Positions 8,545 through 17,040 are shown, counted from the stretch's first letter. The stretch: 64,000 bases of DNA from Halobellus inordinatus (GCF_024464655.1 NZ_JANHAV010000001.1:372001-436000); one strand, 5' to 3'. The notes: a model not told the origin generated them from the letters alone. Made by a program: numbers and translations.

Positions 8545-9288
8545 CTACCCGTCACCGAGCGTTTGCGGACGAACGAGCGATATCTCCCGGCCGATGCTGA
8601 CGTCGATCGGCGTGTCGGCCGGAACCGAACGCACGGATTCGTCGTCGAGAAGCAGCGAGACGGCCGCCTCGTCTCGTTCGACCGAGAGCGATACCGGTGG
8701 GCGAAGCACCCACGAGTCGGCGTGCATCGCGTACGGTGAGATCGGAACGGTGATCAGTCCCGTTTCGGGCGCGAGCAGGGATCCACCGGCGTCGCGGGCG
8801 TAGCCCGCGCTGCCGAGCGGCGTGGCGATCACGACGCCGTCGGAGCGGACCGTATCCAGCCAGCCGTCGGGCGATCCCACGGCGTACTCGGAGATGCGGG
8901 CCGGTTCCGAGGTTAGAAGCGTCACGTCGGTGATGGCCGTCCCCGCCGCCTCGCCGTCTACCGCAACGTCCAGAATCGGATGTGATACAGTCTCGTATGT
9001 CCCGCGCAGGAAGGCCTCCGCGGCGACGTCGACGTTTCCGACCGGAACATCGTACCGATCCGCGCCGACGCCGATCGGGAAGACGGGACAGTCGAGCGGA
9101 CAGTCGGCGAGCGCGAGAAGGGCTGTCTCGCCGACGGCGAACACCGAATCCGCGTCGTCGCCGATCCGGCAGTCTCCTGCGGTCGGGTCCGCGCGCTCGG
9201 TTAGAATCCCCTCGGTGCCGGCGAGTGCTTCGACGACCGCGTCACCGGTCGAGCCGGGTTCGCTCACGATGACGGCCGTCTCGCTCAC
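8545..9288 (-). CDS. NAD kinase-like protein without the GGDGT motif
   Basis: A 247-residue protein. The C-terminal half matches the NAD kinase fold: DGVVIATPLGSAGYARDAGG aligns with the family's DGLIxSTPTGSTAYxxSAGG, followed by ITVPISPYAMHADSW, the counterpart of the PIxPHxLxxR segment. Where NAD kinases carry the ATP-phosphate-binding GGDGTLL, this protein has VFAVGETALLAL, so the central Asp is gone. It is shorter than the usual ~280-300. Either it binds NAD-like ligands without phosphorylating them, or it does different chemistry. It is not likely to be the cell's main NAD kinase. Confidence 0.8.
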   Translation of the reverse strand: MSETAVIVSEPGSTGDAVVEALAGTEGILTERADPTAGDCRIGDDADSVFAVGETALLALADCPLDCPVFPIGVGADRYDVPVGNVDVAAEAFLRGTYETVSHPILDVAVDGEAAGTAITDVTLLTSEPARISEYAVGSPDGWLDTVRSDGVVIATPLGSAGYARDAGGSLLAPETGLITVPISPYAMHADSWVLRPPVSLSVERDEAAVSLLLDDESVRSVPADTPIDVSIGREISLVRPQTLGDG

Positions 9289-9352
9289 GGACCCGCCCCC
9301 GTCCGGTCTGGTTTCGTCGACTCCGGCTCGACTCCAAGCATACGCGCCGGTA

Positions 9353-9381
9353 AACCGCTGGGGAAAAAAGACCCAGCGGTT
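9353..9381 (-). terminator. Perfect 10-bp hairpin with a T6 loop
   Basis: AACCGCTGGG (9353-9362) and CCCAGCGGTT (9372-9381) form a perfect stem around GAAAAAAGA. On the - strand the loop reads TCTTTTTTC. It lies about 70 bp beyond the hydrolase stop and about 65 bp upstream of the next - strand start, so it probably terminates the hydrolase transcript. Confidence 0.6.
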
Positions 9382-9451
9382 CGCTGCGGCGAGCGACGTC
9401 GCGGCGCTCCGGAGCGGGGGTCGGGCGTCGCGTCGCCGCTCGGTGGAAGCA

Positions 9452-10375
9452 TCACTCGCCGATCGCGTCGCGAATGGCGTCGAGGGACTCCTCGGGGAAC
9501 TCGACGTGCGGGAGGAGTTTCGCGTCGTCGACGACGACGAGTCGCGTGTCGGTCGCTGTCGCCAACTCCCGGCCGCGCTTCAGCGGAGTGATGTCCGCCT
9601 CGCGCCCCCACAGGAGCGTCACGGGGGCGTCGACGCCCGCGAGCGTCTCTTCGAGATCGAACTCGGCGTTGAGAAAGCCACTGACGAACGATGCGGGTGC
9701 GTAGCGGGCGTTCGGCTGGTGGGCCGTCCGCCACTCGTAGTCCATCCACGCATCGCTCACGCGATCCATATCGTAGTAGCCGTGATCCGCGTTGAAATAC
9801 CGGATCGAGGGCTTCGACGAGAGAAGATTGAACAGCGCCTCACCGACGACCGGAGCGCGGAGGAGTTCCCGCGCGGGGAGGTTGCGGTCGGGGCCGCCGC
9901 GTTCGGTGGGACAGATGAGGACGACCGAGGCGAGATCTAGATCGTCGGCGACAGCCGTGAGATACGCCCCCGTCAGCGAGGAGGCGACGACCGCCGGGTT
10001 CTCGAAGGCGGCGACGAAGTCGCGGACGAACTCCTCGTAGAACGTCGCGGAGTATCGAAGCGGCGGGCGCTCTGAGGTTCCGAACCCGGGCAGATCGGGG
10101 GCGATCACGTGGTAGTCCGCTGCGAGTTCGTCGAATATCTCGCGGAACTCGCCGTTCGACCCGGCGGCGTTGACGCCGTGCAGTAAGACGAGGTCCGGAT
10201 CGTCCGTGTCGCCCGCCTCCGCGTACCGGACATCGATTCCGTTCCACTCGAAGGTGCGGTGGTCACCGCCGAGTGCTGGCTCCAGCGGCGGGGCGCGCTG
10301 TCTCAGTGCGGCGTTTGCGAGGGCGACTGCTCCCGTCCCGGCGACGAGTGCGCCGGCGACCGATCTGAGCTTCAT
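9452..10375 (-). CDS. Alpha/beta hydrolase with N-terminal membrane anchor
   Basis: About 307 residues. Residues 1-28 (MKLRSVAGALVAGTGAVALA) form a hydrophobic anchor or uncleaved signal. The hydrolase core shows the oxyanion HGVNAAGS, DLPGFGTSERP, and the nucleophile elbow ASSLTG, where Ser sits in a variant of GxSxG with the first Gly replaced by Ala and the last by Thr. The acid is Asp in GREADITP and the His lies in KLLPHVEFPE. Substrate unknown; the family includes esterases and C-C hydrolases. The ATG at 10375 is preferred to one 12 bp upstream. Confidence 0.85.
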   Translation of the reverse strand: MKLRSVAGALVAGTGAVALANAALRQRAPPLEPALGGDHRTFEWNGIDVRYAEAGDTDDPDLVLLHGVNAAGSNGEFREIFDELAADYHVIAPDLPGFGTSERPPLRYSATFYEEFVRDFVAAFENPAVVASSLTGAYLTAVADDLDLASVVLICPTERGGPDRNLPARELLRAPVVGEALFNLLSSKPSIRYFNADHGYYDMDRVSDAWMDYEWRTAHQPNARYAPASFVSGFLNAEFDLEETLAGVDAPVTLLWGREADITPLKRGRELATATDTRLVVVDDAKLLPHVEFPEESLDAIRDAIGE

Positions 10376-10448
10376 ACCACAACGCACGACCGCGAGGGTA
10401 ATCAGGCTGCTGGGGCAGCTCCCCGGTCCGCTTTGCTCGCTGTGCTGT

Positions 10449-11627
10449 TCACTCCGACGTTCTCGGTTCGTCGCGCTCGCGTCTCGCTTCGACGCAGTCG
10501 CGAAGCGGCCCGACGATCGACGCCGCGACGGCGTAGGGATCTGTCTCGCGTTCGTAGACGCGCTTTGCGAGCGCGTCGACGCCGCCGTGACGGCGGAGTT
10601 CCTCGTCGAGAAGTTCGTTCGCGTCGCTCCGCATCAGCCGACGGATCTCGTCCGCGTACCGGGCGCGGGCTTTCGTCTCTCGTTTGCCGGAGTCGCAGAG
10701 ATAGTCGGCGTGCGCGTCGAACGCGTCGATGAGTTCGTCGATGCCGTCGCCCGTCGTCGCGACGGTCTCGACGACCGGCGGTTCCCACACGTCGTCTGTG
10801 TCGTCGTCGGACGCGTCATTTTGGGTGTCGGCGTCTGCGTCGGCTCCAGCGGATCCGGCGACTCCGTGGTGTCCGATCTCAGACGGTGGCCGTCGTTCGG
10901 TCGCGTCGCCCGCGGCGTCTCGCCGGTGAATCATCTCTTTTAGCTCCGCGACAGTCCGCTCGACGCCGTCCATATCCGCCTTGTTGACCACGAAGACGTC
11001 GCCGATTTCGAGAATCCCGGCCTTCAGCATCTGGACGTCGTCGCCGCTGCCGGGTTGCACGAGCACGGCGACGGTGTCGGCCGTTCGGACGATGTCGACC
11101 TCACTCTGTCCGGCGCCGACGGTTTCGACGACGACGACGTCCTTCCCGAAGGCGTCGAGCGCCTTCACCGCGTCCGTCGTCGCGGTCGCGAGGCCGCCAA
11201 GCCGCCCGCGAGCGCTCATCGAGCGGAAGAACACGTCCATATCGCCGACAGTCGACGCCATCCGGATGCGGTCCCCGAGGACCGAGCCCCCGGAGTACGG
11301 CGAGGAGGGGTCGACGGCGACGACGCCGACGGTGTCGCCGCGTCTCCGATAGGCCTCCGCCAGTTTATCCACGAGCGTCGACTTCCCCGCGCCCGGGCTC
11401 CCGGTAATCCCGACGATGGCGGCCTCGCCGGTGTGTGGGTGCAACCGAGCGACGAGGTCACGGTGGCCCGGGGCCTGGTTCTCGATCCGGGTAATGACGC
11501 GCGCTAGCGCGCGGTGTTCGCCCGCGAGGAGCGACTCGACGAGGCGCTCGTTGCGTGCGGCCGTCTCCGGGTCGACGTCCTCAGGTCGGGTGGCCGTGTC
11601 GCGTCGGTCGGCGTCCGTTCCCTCCAT
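10449..11627 (-). CDS. meaB: MeaB/ArgK-type G3E GTPase, methylmalonyl-CoA mutase chaperone
   Basis: A 392-residue P-loop GTPase: Walker A GSPGAGKST, switch DPSSPYSGG, VETVGAGQSEVD and the base-specificity motif NKAD. MeaB loads and protects the B12 cofactor of methylmalonyl-CoA mutase. Its ATG overlaps the TGA of the upstream B12-binding subunit gene by one base, so the two are translationally coupled. A low-complexity acidic insert rich in Ala, Asp and Gly (HHGVAG onward) interrupts the region after NKAD, a haloarchaeal elaboration. An Arg-rich in-frame extension upstream is the shadow of the neighbour. Confidence 0.92.
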   Translation of the reverse strand: MEGTDADRRDTATRPEDVDPETAARNERLVESLLAGEHRALARVITRIENQAPGHRDLVARLHPHTGEAAIVGITGSPGAGKSTLVDKLAEAYRRRGDTVGVVAVDPSSPYSGGSVLGDRIRMASTVGDMDVFFRSMSARGRLGGLATATTDAVKALDAFGKDVVVVETVGAGQSEVDIVRTADTVAVLVQPGSGDDVQMLKAGILEIGDVFVVNKADMDGVERTVAELKEMIHRRDAAGDATERRPPSEIGHHGVAGSAGADADADTQNDASDDDTDDVWEPPVVETVATTGDGIDELIDAFDAHADYLCDSGKRETKARARYADEIRRLMRSDANELLDEELRRHGGVDALAKRVYERETDPYAVAASIVGPLRDCVEARRERDEPRTSE

Positions 11628-12058
11628 CAGTCGCGTTGGGGAGCGTGCTCCCGGACGAAGTCGATCGTCTCTTGCATCGGTGTCCCCGGGCCGAAAATCG
11701 CCGCGACGCCCATCTCTCGAAGGCCCTCGCGGTCTTCTTCGGGGATGATTCCTCCGACGATCAAGAGCGTGTCCGCGAAGGCGTTGTACTCTTCGAGGCC
11801 CTCGATCACTTTCGGGACGAGCGTGTTGTGTGCACCAGAGAGTATCGAGATCCCGAGGACGTCGACGTCCTCCTGGACGGCCGCTTGGACGATCTCCTCG
11901 GGAGCACGATGGAGCCCCGAGTAGACGACCTCGAAGCCGGCGTCTCTGAACGCACGGGCGATGACGTGTGCGCCCCGATCGTGGCCGTCGAGTCCCACCT
12001 TCGCGATGAGACACCGGATCGGCTGCTGTGTTTGTCCTCGCTCCGCGTCGGCGCTCAT
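11627..12058 (-). CDS. mcmA2: Methylmalonyl-CoA mutase small (cobalamin-binding) subunit
   Basis: A 143-residue Rossmann-like B12 domain. The cobalamin motif DGHDRG (DxHxxG, axial His) follows IAKVGLDG, then GISILSGAH and VGGIIPEED, as in mutase C-terminal domains. In archaea the mutase is often split. The large catalytic subunit is not in this window. The start at MSADAERG (12058) is used because the family begins near RCLIAKVGLDG. It is cotranscribed with meaB (1-bp overlap). The pathway is propionyl-CoA to succinyl-CoA conversion. Confidence 0.92.
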   Translation of the reverse strand: MSADAERGQTQQPIRCLIAKVGLDGHDRGAHVIARAFRDAGFEVVYSGLHRAPEEIVQAAVQEDVDVLGISILSGAHNTLVPKVIEGLEEYNAFADTLLIVGGIIPEEDREGLREMGVAAIFGPGTPMQETIDFVREHAPQRD

Positions 12059-12228
12059 ACTCGACCCTTCGAAGGCCGACCGTTTGGTTCTACCGCCGTC
12101 GAACATCAACTGACGCCGTCGAGTCGCACCCCCGTCTGCTGACAGTGGTTATCGGAAGTCCGCTCCGAGTCTCGCCGAACGGTCTGGCGTGATCGCTGCA
12201 CCGTTACGATACCCACTATGAGCCGTCA

Positions 12229-13659
12229 CTATGGACCCAACATCGGTATCTCGCCGTCGGCACCGACGTAGATCCCGTAGGAACACTCGTTTACCCCCGG
12301 CGGAGACACGGGAATGACGCTGAGTGAAAACGTCTGGGGTGCCCCGTCCTCGACCGATCGCTCGACGGTGTCCGTGGTGACGTCTCCGGTCCTGAGAGCC
12401 GTCTGATACTGCTCGAACTCCGTATCGCTCTGGACGGCATTCAAGAGCGACTTGCCCGTTTCTGGTTCGCCGAACTGGCTGGCGTACGCGCAGTTCACTT
12501 CTTCGATTTGGACGACGCCGTCGTGACACTTGACGTAGATCGCCGGCACCGGGAGGTCGCCGAAGAATGCGTGGAGTCGATCCCGTTCCGTCCGAAGCGT
12601 CACTTCGCGCTCGATCCGTTCCAGCGCCTCCCGCGTGTATCCCGCGAGGATCTCGACGAACTCTTTGTCTCTCTCGTCGAACGCCCCACACTCTTTCGAC
12701 GCCATCTGGATGACTCCCTGTGTCCCGATCGGCACGCTCAGTACGGCGTGCAACCCGTCGTGTTCCGGAATGGCGTCGGGGTCAGTCTGCATATCGTCGA
12801 CGATTTCGGATTCGCCCGCGGCCAGCGTTCGCCCCGCGATGCCGTCCTCGATATTGCTCGGACTCGCTTCGGGTTCCGGAAGTACCGAGGCGCGCGGGAC
12901 CAGCCGGTCTCCCTCGGTGAGAAAGACGATCGAGTGATCGAACGCCAGCGCCTCGACCGCGGCTTCGATCGTTCGGTCGAGGACCGCCTCGATGGTCTCA
13001 CACGCGGTGATGTCTTCGGCGTAGTGACTCAGCGCCGTCAGTCGTGCGTTCGCCTCGTGAAGTTCGCTTTTGGACCGGTCCGACCAGACCTCGCCGCGCA
13101 CGCGTTCGATTAGCTCCCCGTGATCTTCGTCAGTAAGAGCGCCGTCGACGACGCTGACGACTGGTGGATCGTAGACGACTGTGGGAATCGATTTGTCCGC
13201 GGCGAGTTCCCGAATTAGCGGTGGGTCCGCCCCGAGAATGACCACACAGTCGAGTGTCGGTCCGAGTTCCTCGACGTACTCGACAGCGGTCGCTGAACAC
13301 CGTGACACGACGTCCGCTGGAAGCCGCCGATCCAGCTCTGCGATTACTTCCTTAGGGTTACAGTCGCAGTCGGCGTCGTAACCGTCCTCTTCGCCACCGT
13401 CCGCATTGGGGGATCCCGTCGAGTCAGGGCGATCCGTGGACGGTCCGGTGGCGTCCGTTCTGCCACCAGAGCCAACCGGGTTAGCGCCCGTTTCCGACTT
13501 CGTGTCTCCCCCTCCTCGATAGAACGTATCTTCGTCGTCCGACCTGTCAGCACCGGGGCGACGATCGGTGTCTGATCCGCCGTCAGCCTTTCGGTCGTCC
13601 TCACCGACGGCGGAAGAAACGACGACGAGAACGCGCCCCCCAGCATGTTCTCTCGTCAT
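12229..13659 (-). CDS. Sensor protein: interrupted receiver-like domain, GAF and PAS-like domains, no kinase
   Basis: A 476-residue protein. The N-terminal beta strand RVLVVVSSAV is followed by about 90 residues of Asp/Gly/Ser/Thr-rich low complexity, then a segment resembling the rest of a receiver fold (KEVIAELDRRLP...DCVVILGADPP). A GAF domain spans about 200-350 (FLTEGDRLVPRAS, AVLSVPIGTQGVIQM), and a PAS-like domain follows (LPVPAIYVKCHDG). No histidine kinase, GGDEF or HTH is visible. The start is leaderless: CTTAATG lies about 27 bp upstream. Probably a signalling adaptor; the ligand is unknown. Confidence 0.75.
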   Translation of the reverse strand: MTREHAGGRVLVVVSSAVGEDDRKADGGSDTDRRPGADRSDDEDTFYRGGGDTKSETGANPVGSGGRTDATGPSTDRPDSTGSPNADGGEEDGYDADCDCNPKEVIAELDRRLPADVVSRCSATAVEYVEELGPTLDCVVILGADPPLIRELAADKSIPTVVYDPPVVSVVDGALTDEDHGELIERVRGEVWSDRSKSELHEANARLTALSHYAEDITACETIEAVLDRTIEAAVEALAFDHSIVFLTEGDRLVPRASVLPEPEASPSNIEDGIAGRTLAAGESEIVDDMQTDPDAIPEHDGLHAVLSVPIGTQGVIQMASKECGAFDERDKEFVEILAGYTREALERIEREVTLRTERDRLHAFFGDLPVPAIYVKCHDGVVQIEEVNCAYASQFGEPETGKSLLNAVQSDTEFEQYQTALRTGDVTTDTVERSVEDGAPQTFSLSVIPVSPPGVNECSYGIYVGADGEIPMLGP

Positions 13660-13777
13660 ACTGCGGGACTCGCCCGTCAGCCCATTAAGACGTTCGGTCT
13701 GTTGACTATTTTCTCGGATCAATCGACCGGGTCTAAGACACACAAAGGTGATTTCGACTCATCTAACACGATTTTGA

Positions 13778-13796
13778 ATCGGATACAGAATCCGAT
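13778..13796. repeat. AT-rich hairpin in the gap before the S9 peptidase
   Basis: ATCGGAT (13778-13784) and ATCCGAT (13790-13796) form a perfect 7-bp stem around five bases. The surrounding 13.70-13.84 kb is clearly richer in A/T than the rest of the window and holds no credible gene. Confidence 0.5.
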
Positions 13797-13836
13797 CAGT
13801 ATTCGTATTCAAGCGTGTACACTGGTCGCTGAGTCT

Positions 13837-13920
13837 CTCATCGGGATTATCGTAACGGTGCAGCGATCACGCCAGACCGTTCGGCGAGCATCGATTCGGA
13901 CTTTCGATACTCTCTATCAG
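13837..13920. repeat. Inverted-repeat element family A, copy 1 (diverged)
   Basis: An 84-bp element with termini CTCATCGGGATTATCGTAA and, at the other end, CTCTCTATCAG. It matches the two better-conserved copies at 26447 and 59707 in its ends and size; its centre is diverged. There is no coding capacity, so it resembles a MITE or mobile palindrome. Its right end overlaps the TGA stop of the S9 peptidase gene (13917-13919, - strand). Confidence 0.7.
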
Positions 13921-15722
13921 TGTACGTGCTCGTTCAGGAATTCGACGATTGCGCCGTACGCGTCGATCCGGTTCTCCAGTTTCGTGATCCCGTGGCCCTC
14001 GTCCTCGAAGACGAGTTCGCGGACCGGGACGTGGTCGCTGGCCGCCTCGACGAGTTGGTGGGCCTCCGAGACGGGCACTCGCGGGTCGTTCTCGCCGTGC
14101 AGCACGAACAGTGGCGCGCGGATGTCCTCGATAGTGTTGAGCGGCGAGATGGATTCGAGGAACTCCCGGTCGTCCTCGAGAGATCCGTACTCGGCTTCGC
14201 GGAGTTTGCGCCGCCACTCACCGGTGTTTTCGAGGAACGTGACGAAGTTCGCGATGCCGACGATGTCGACGCCGGCGGCCCACAGGTCGGGATACTCCGT
14301 CATCGCGGCGAGGACCATAAATCCGCCGTAGGACCCGCCCATCGCGACGATTCGATCGGGATCGACCGCGGGGTGATCGTGGAGCCACTCCACGGCGGCT
14401 TCGACGTCGGCCACCGAGTCCATCCGGTTTTCGACGTCGTCGAGGTGACCGTAGGCCTTCCCGTAGCCCGCCGACCCGCGGACGTTCGGCTCGAAGACCG
14501 CATAGCCGTTCGCGAGGAAGTACTGCGTGACCGCGCTGAAGGAGGGTCGGCGCTGGGACTCGGGGCCGCCGTGGATGTCGACGATCACCGGTGTCTCGCC
14601 CGCGCCGGTGTCGGTCTCCGGCAGCGTGAAGAACGCCGGGATCTCCCGGCCGTCGAACGTCGGGTAGTGGACCAGTTCGGGTTCGACGAAGGAGTCCCGC
14701 GGGATGCCGGCGGTCGCCGCGCGCGTCCAGCGTTCGGTCGCTCCGGTCTCGGCGTCGACGACGTAGACGTTCGCGGGGTCGCTGCGCCGCGTGACGGTGA
14801 TCGCGAACCGCTCGCCGGTCGAATCGAACGCGACGCCGCCCGCGACGCCCTGCGGGAGATCCGGCGTCGTCGGGTCGGCAATCGTCGTCGGCCCCGCGAG
14901 TTCGCCGACTGTCAGTTCGGTGTAGCCGTCGACGTTCGTCGAGTAGACGATGCGCCCCGACTCGTCGTCGACCGCGACCCCGTCGATCTCCCAGTCGGCG
15001 TCGGCGGCGACGAGCGAGAACGCGCCGCTGTCGACGTCGACGCACCACAGATCGAGCGTGTCGCTGTCGCGGTCGGAGACGAGATAGACGCGTTCGCCGT
15101 CGGGTCCCCACTCGGCGCTCTGGAACCGGACGGTCCCGTCGTGAGGGGTCAGATGGGTCAACTCGCCGGTTTCGACGTCGAGCACCGAGACGTCCTGATC
15201 GAAGTTCGAGTACGCCTCCGAGACGATGAGCCGTGCGTCGTCCGGGGACCATCCGCCGACCGTCAGCCAGCCGTCGCCCTCGGCGACGAGTTCGGCCTCG
15301 TCTCCGCCGGCGTCGCGGTCCTGCACGTAGACGTCGAACACCGACTCGTCGCGTCGGTTCGAGGCGAACGCGAAGCGCTCGCCGTCGTGGCTCCACCCGC
15401 CCCAGCGGTGCTTCGCGTCGGGGTGGGCCGTCAGGTTCGTGATCTCGCCCGTGGGGAGATCGTACCGGAACAACTGCTGGCGCTCGTTGCCGCCCTCGTC
15501 CATCCCGAAGACGAACTCCTCGCGCTCGGGCGAGAACGACGCGAACGTCACCCGTTCGTCGAAGAAGGTCCGCTGCTCGGGCCAGCCGCCAGGTTCGGCC
15601 ACCGTCCACACCTGCGGGACGCCGGTCGTGTCCATCAGGAACGCGACGTGCTCGTCGTCGGGGGCGACCGACGCGCCGTAGGCGCTCCGAACGTTGAGAT
15701 AGCGCTCGATGTCGTGGGGCAT
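13917..15722 (-). CDS. S9 family prolyl oligopeptidase/acylaminoacyl peptidase
   Basis: A 601-residue protein. The N-terminal ~350 residues form a beta-propeller with repeated WSPDD/WSHDGE-type blades. The C-terminal hydrolase domain has the nucleophile GGSYGGF, the catalytic Asp in GENDPRVP and the catalytic His in DEGHGI. There is no signal peptide, so it is probably cytoplasmic and degrades short peptides. The start at MPHDIERYLNVRSAYG is chosen because upstream in-frame sequence belongs to the next gene's shadow. The last codon runs into a family-A repeat, which supplies the TGA. Confidence 0.92.
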   Translation of the reverse strand: MPHDIERYLNVRSAYGASVAPDDEHVAFLMDTTGVPQVWTVAEPGGWPEQRTFFDERVTFASFSPEREEFVFGMDEGGNERQQLFRYDLPTGEITNLTAHPDAKHRWGGWSHDGERFAFASNRRDESVFDVYVQDRDAGGDEAELVAEGDGWLTVGGWSPDDARLIVSEAYSNFDQDVSVLDVETGELTHLTPHDGTVRFQSAEWGPDGERVYLVSDRDSDTLDLWCVDVDSGAFSLVAADADWEIDGVAVDDESGRIVYSTNVDGYTELTVGELAGPTTIADPTTPDLPQGVAGGVAFDSTGERFAITVTRRSDPANVYVVDAETGATERWTRAATAGIPRDSFVEPELVHYPTFDGREIPAFFTLPETDTGAGETPVIVDIHGGPESQRRPSFSAVTQYFLANGYAVFEPNVRGSAGYGKAYGHLDDVENRMDSVADVEAAVEWLHDHPAVDPDRIVAMGGSYGGFMVLAAMTEYPDLWAAGVDIVGIANFVTFLENTGEWRRKLREAEYGSLEDDREFLESISPLNTIEDIRAPLFVLHGENDPRVPVSEAHQLVEAASDHVPVRELVFEDEGHGITKLENRIDAYGAIVEFLNEHVH

Positions 15723-15784
15723 ACGTTCCGATTCCGCTGCAGAAGACGAAAGCGTTCGGGTGGTGCCCCCGTGCCCCGAGCGGG

Positions 15785-16555
15785 CTACCGATCCACGTCT
15801 GCGAAGTCGTCGAGACTGGTCCGCTCGTCTGCGATCCAGCCCCGCGCCTTCGCGTAGGCAGTCGGGTTGTTCGGGACGCCCTCGGTGTTCAAAAGTGTCT
15901 CCGGGAACAGCTCGTAGGCGATTCCGACGAGCTGGTACTCCAGTTCGGCGAGATACGGGTACGTGTCCGGATACGGGCCTTCGCTGCGGTCCCACGCGCG
16001 GACCCAGAAGTAGACTGGGCGACGGAGGCGATGCGTCCCCGCCTCGAAGAGCCGCCGTGCCCACGTCCGATACTTCTCCGTCGGAGCGTCGTGGTTCGCG
16101 GCGTCGACGTCCTCACAGGCGTCGAGAACGGCCGCGCTCAGATCACCGATGTGGTACGCGTTCCCGTAGCCCCAGCGGGCGAACTTCCCGCCCGTCTCGG
16201 AGACGTTCCGGAGGTTCGCGCTCAGTCCGTCGTCGGAGCGGCGGTACATCCCTGTTTTTCCGATGTAGTATGGGACCACCTGCGACTCCTCGATAGTGTA
16301 CATCAGGTACACGAGACCGTCGTACTCGCCGCGGCGGGTCTCGTGGTCTTCTACGACGGTTTCGACGGCCTGCTTAAGCTGGGCGTTCATCGCCTCACTC
16401 CGCCGGAGCACGGGGCGACGCTGTCGTCGGCCGTACTCGGTTAGCTCGACCGCTAGGCCCGCGTCGTCGGTCGTCGCAAAGAGCGGTGTGGGGTCGTCGC
16501 TGTCGACGTAGCGGTCGAGCCACGACTCCCAGAGCGCCCGTTTGGTCTCGCGCAC
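15785..16555 (-). CDS. GIY-YIG-like nuclease-fold protein
   Basis: A 256-residue protein that I read as a divergent GIY-YIG domain. VYLMYTI stands for the GIY strand. PYYIGKTG, 13 residues on, matches YIG-x-T. ANLRNVS may hold the conserved Arg. Near the C terminus LAELEYQLVGIAYELFPETLLNTEG supplies the family's metal-binding Glu helix and Asn. The N-terminal 70 residues are of unknown fold. GIY-YIG proteins cut or process DNA. There is no methylase or integrase partner nearby, so a repair role is as likely as restriction. It lies upstream of, and on the same strand as, the S9 peptidase. Confidence 0.65.
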   Translation of the reverse strand: MRETKRALWESWLDRYVDSDDPTPLFATTDDAGLAVELTEYGRRQRRPVLRRSEAMNAQLKQAVETVVEDHETRRGEYDGLVYLMYTIEESQVVPYYIGKTGMYRRSDDGLSANLRNVSETGGKFARWGYGNAYHIGDLSAAVLDACEDVDAANHDAPTEKYRTWARRLFEAGTHRLRRPVYFWVRAWDRSEGPYPDTYPYLAELEYQLVGIAYELFPETLLNTEGVPNNPTAYAKARGWIADERTSLDDFADVDR

Positions 16556-16573
16556 GAACCGACCGGCCGCCGC

Positions 16574-16831
16574 TTAGATCATCCCTTCGGCTTTCAGCCC
16601 CTCGATGACGTCGTCGACGAGCGACTCGGCGTCGTCGTAGGGGAAGTCTTGGTGCGAGCCGAGTTTCGCTGCCATCTCCATCGCGGTGAGCGTGACGTCG
16701 CCGGCCTCGAACTTCGTCCCCGGTCCATCCGGGAGCGCGGGGACGAGGTCCATCTGACTGGTGATCGGGTAGTCGGCGCCACTGAACGCGTCCATAAACT
16801 GCTTTCGGAGTTCCGCCTCAACGTCTGCCAT
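16574..16831 (-). CDS. MTH865-family small protein
   Basis: An 85-residue acidic protein starting MADVEAELRKQFMDAF. It has the MTH865-like pattern: an N-terminal helix, a YPITSQMDLVPALPDG strand-loop, then GDVTLTAMEMAAKLG and DFPYDDAESLVDDVI. The family has a small solved fold in methanogens but no known function. The longer in-frame extension upstream is Arg-rich and rejected. It ends 18 bp before the GIY-YIG-like gene, so they may share a transcript. Confidence 0.8.
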   Translation of the reverse strand: MADVEAELRKQFMDAFSGADYPITSQMDLVPALPDGPGTKFEAGDVTLTAMEMAAKLGSHQDFPYDDAESLVDDVIEGLKAEGMI

Positions 16832-16911
16832 AGCCGAGACGTGCCACACAATCCGCAAAAGCGTTCCGGAACCACCACAAATCGGTTGAGAGTTTACGAC
16901 GGCCCGTAGCT

Positions 16912-17040
16912 TCCTTCGCCGAGTACGCGTCGGTCGCGGGGCTGAGCGTGTTCGAGCAGGAGGCGCTCGCACTCGACCCCGAGTGGCACGGACTCGAAAT
17001 CGACGAGATGAACGGTCGACACTCGCCGCCGCTGGAGTGA
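16912..17040 (+). pseudogene. Possible remnant of a protein-coding gene (C-terminal fragment)
   Basis: From about 16912 to a TGA at 17038-17040 one frame shows strongly haloarchaeal codon use and a protein-like product: SVFEQEALALDPEWHG, then EIDEMNG and PPLE. No ATG exists at a sensible distance; the frame is open upstream to a GTG at 16843, but codon use there is unlike coding DNA. I take it as the tail of a decayed gene in the 388-bp gap. Family not recognised. Confidence 0.35.

Noticed and set aside
13920-15857. 645-codon open frame on the + strand opposite the S9 peptidase
   Set aside because: High GC keeps complementary frames open. The product is Arg/Val/Asp-biased with no motif, while the - strand carries the complete peptidase triad.
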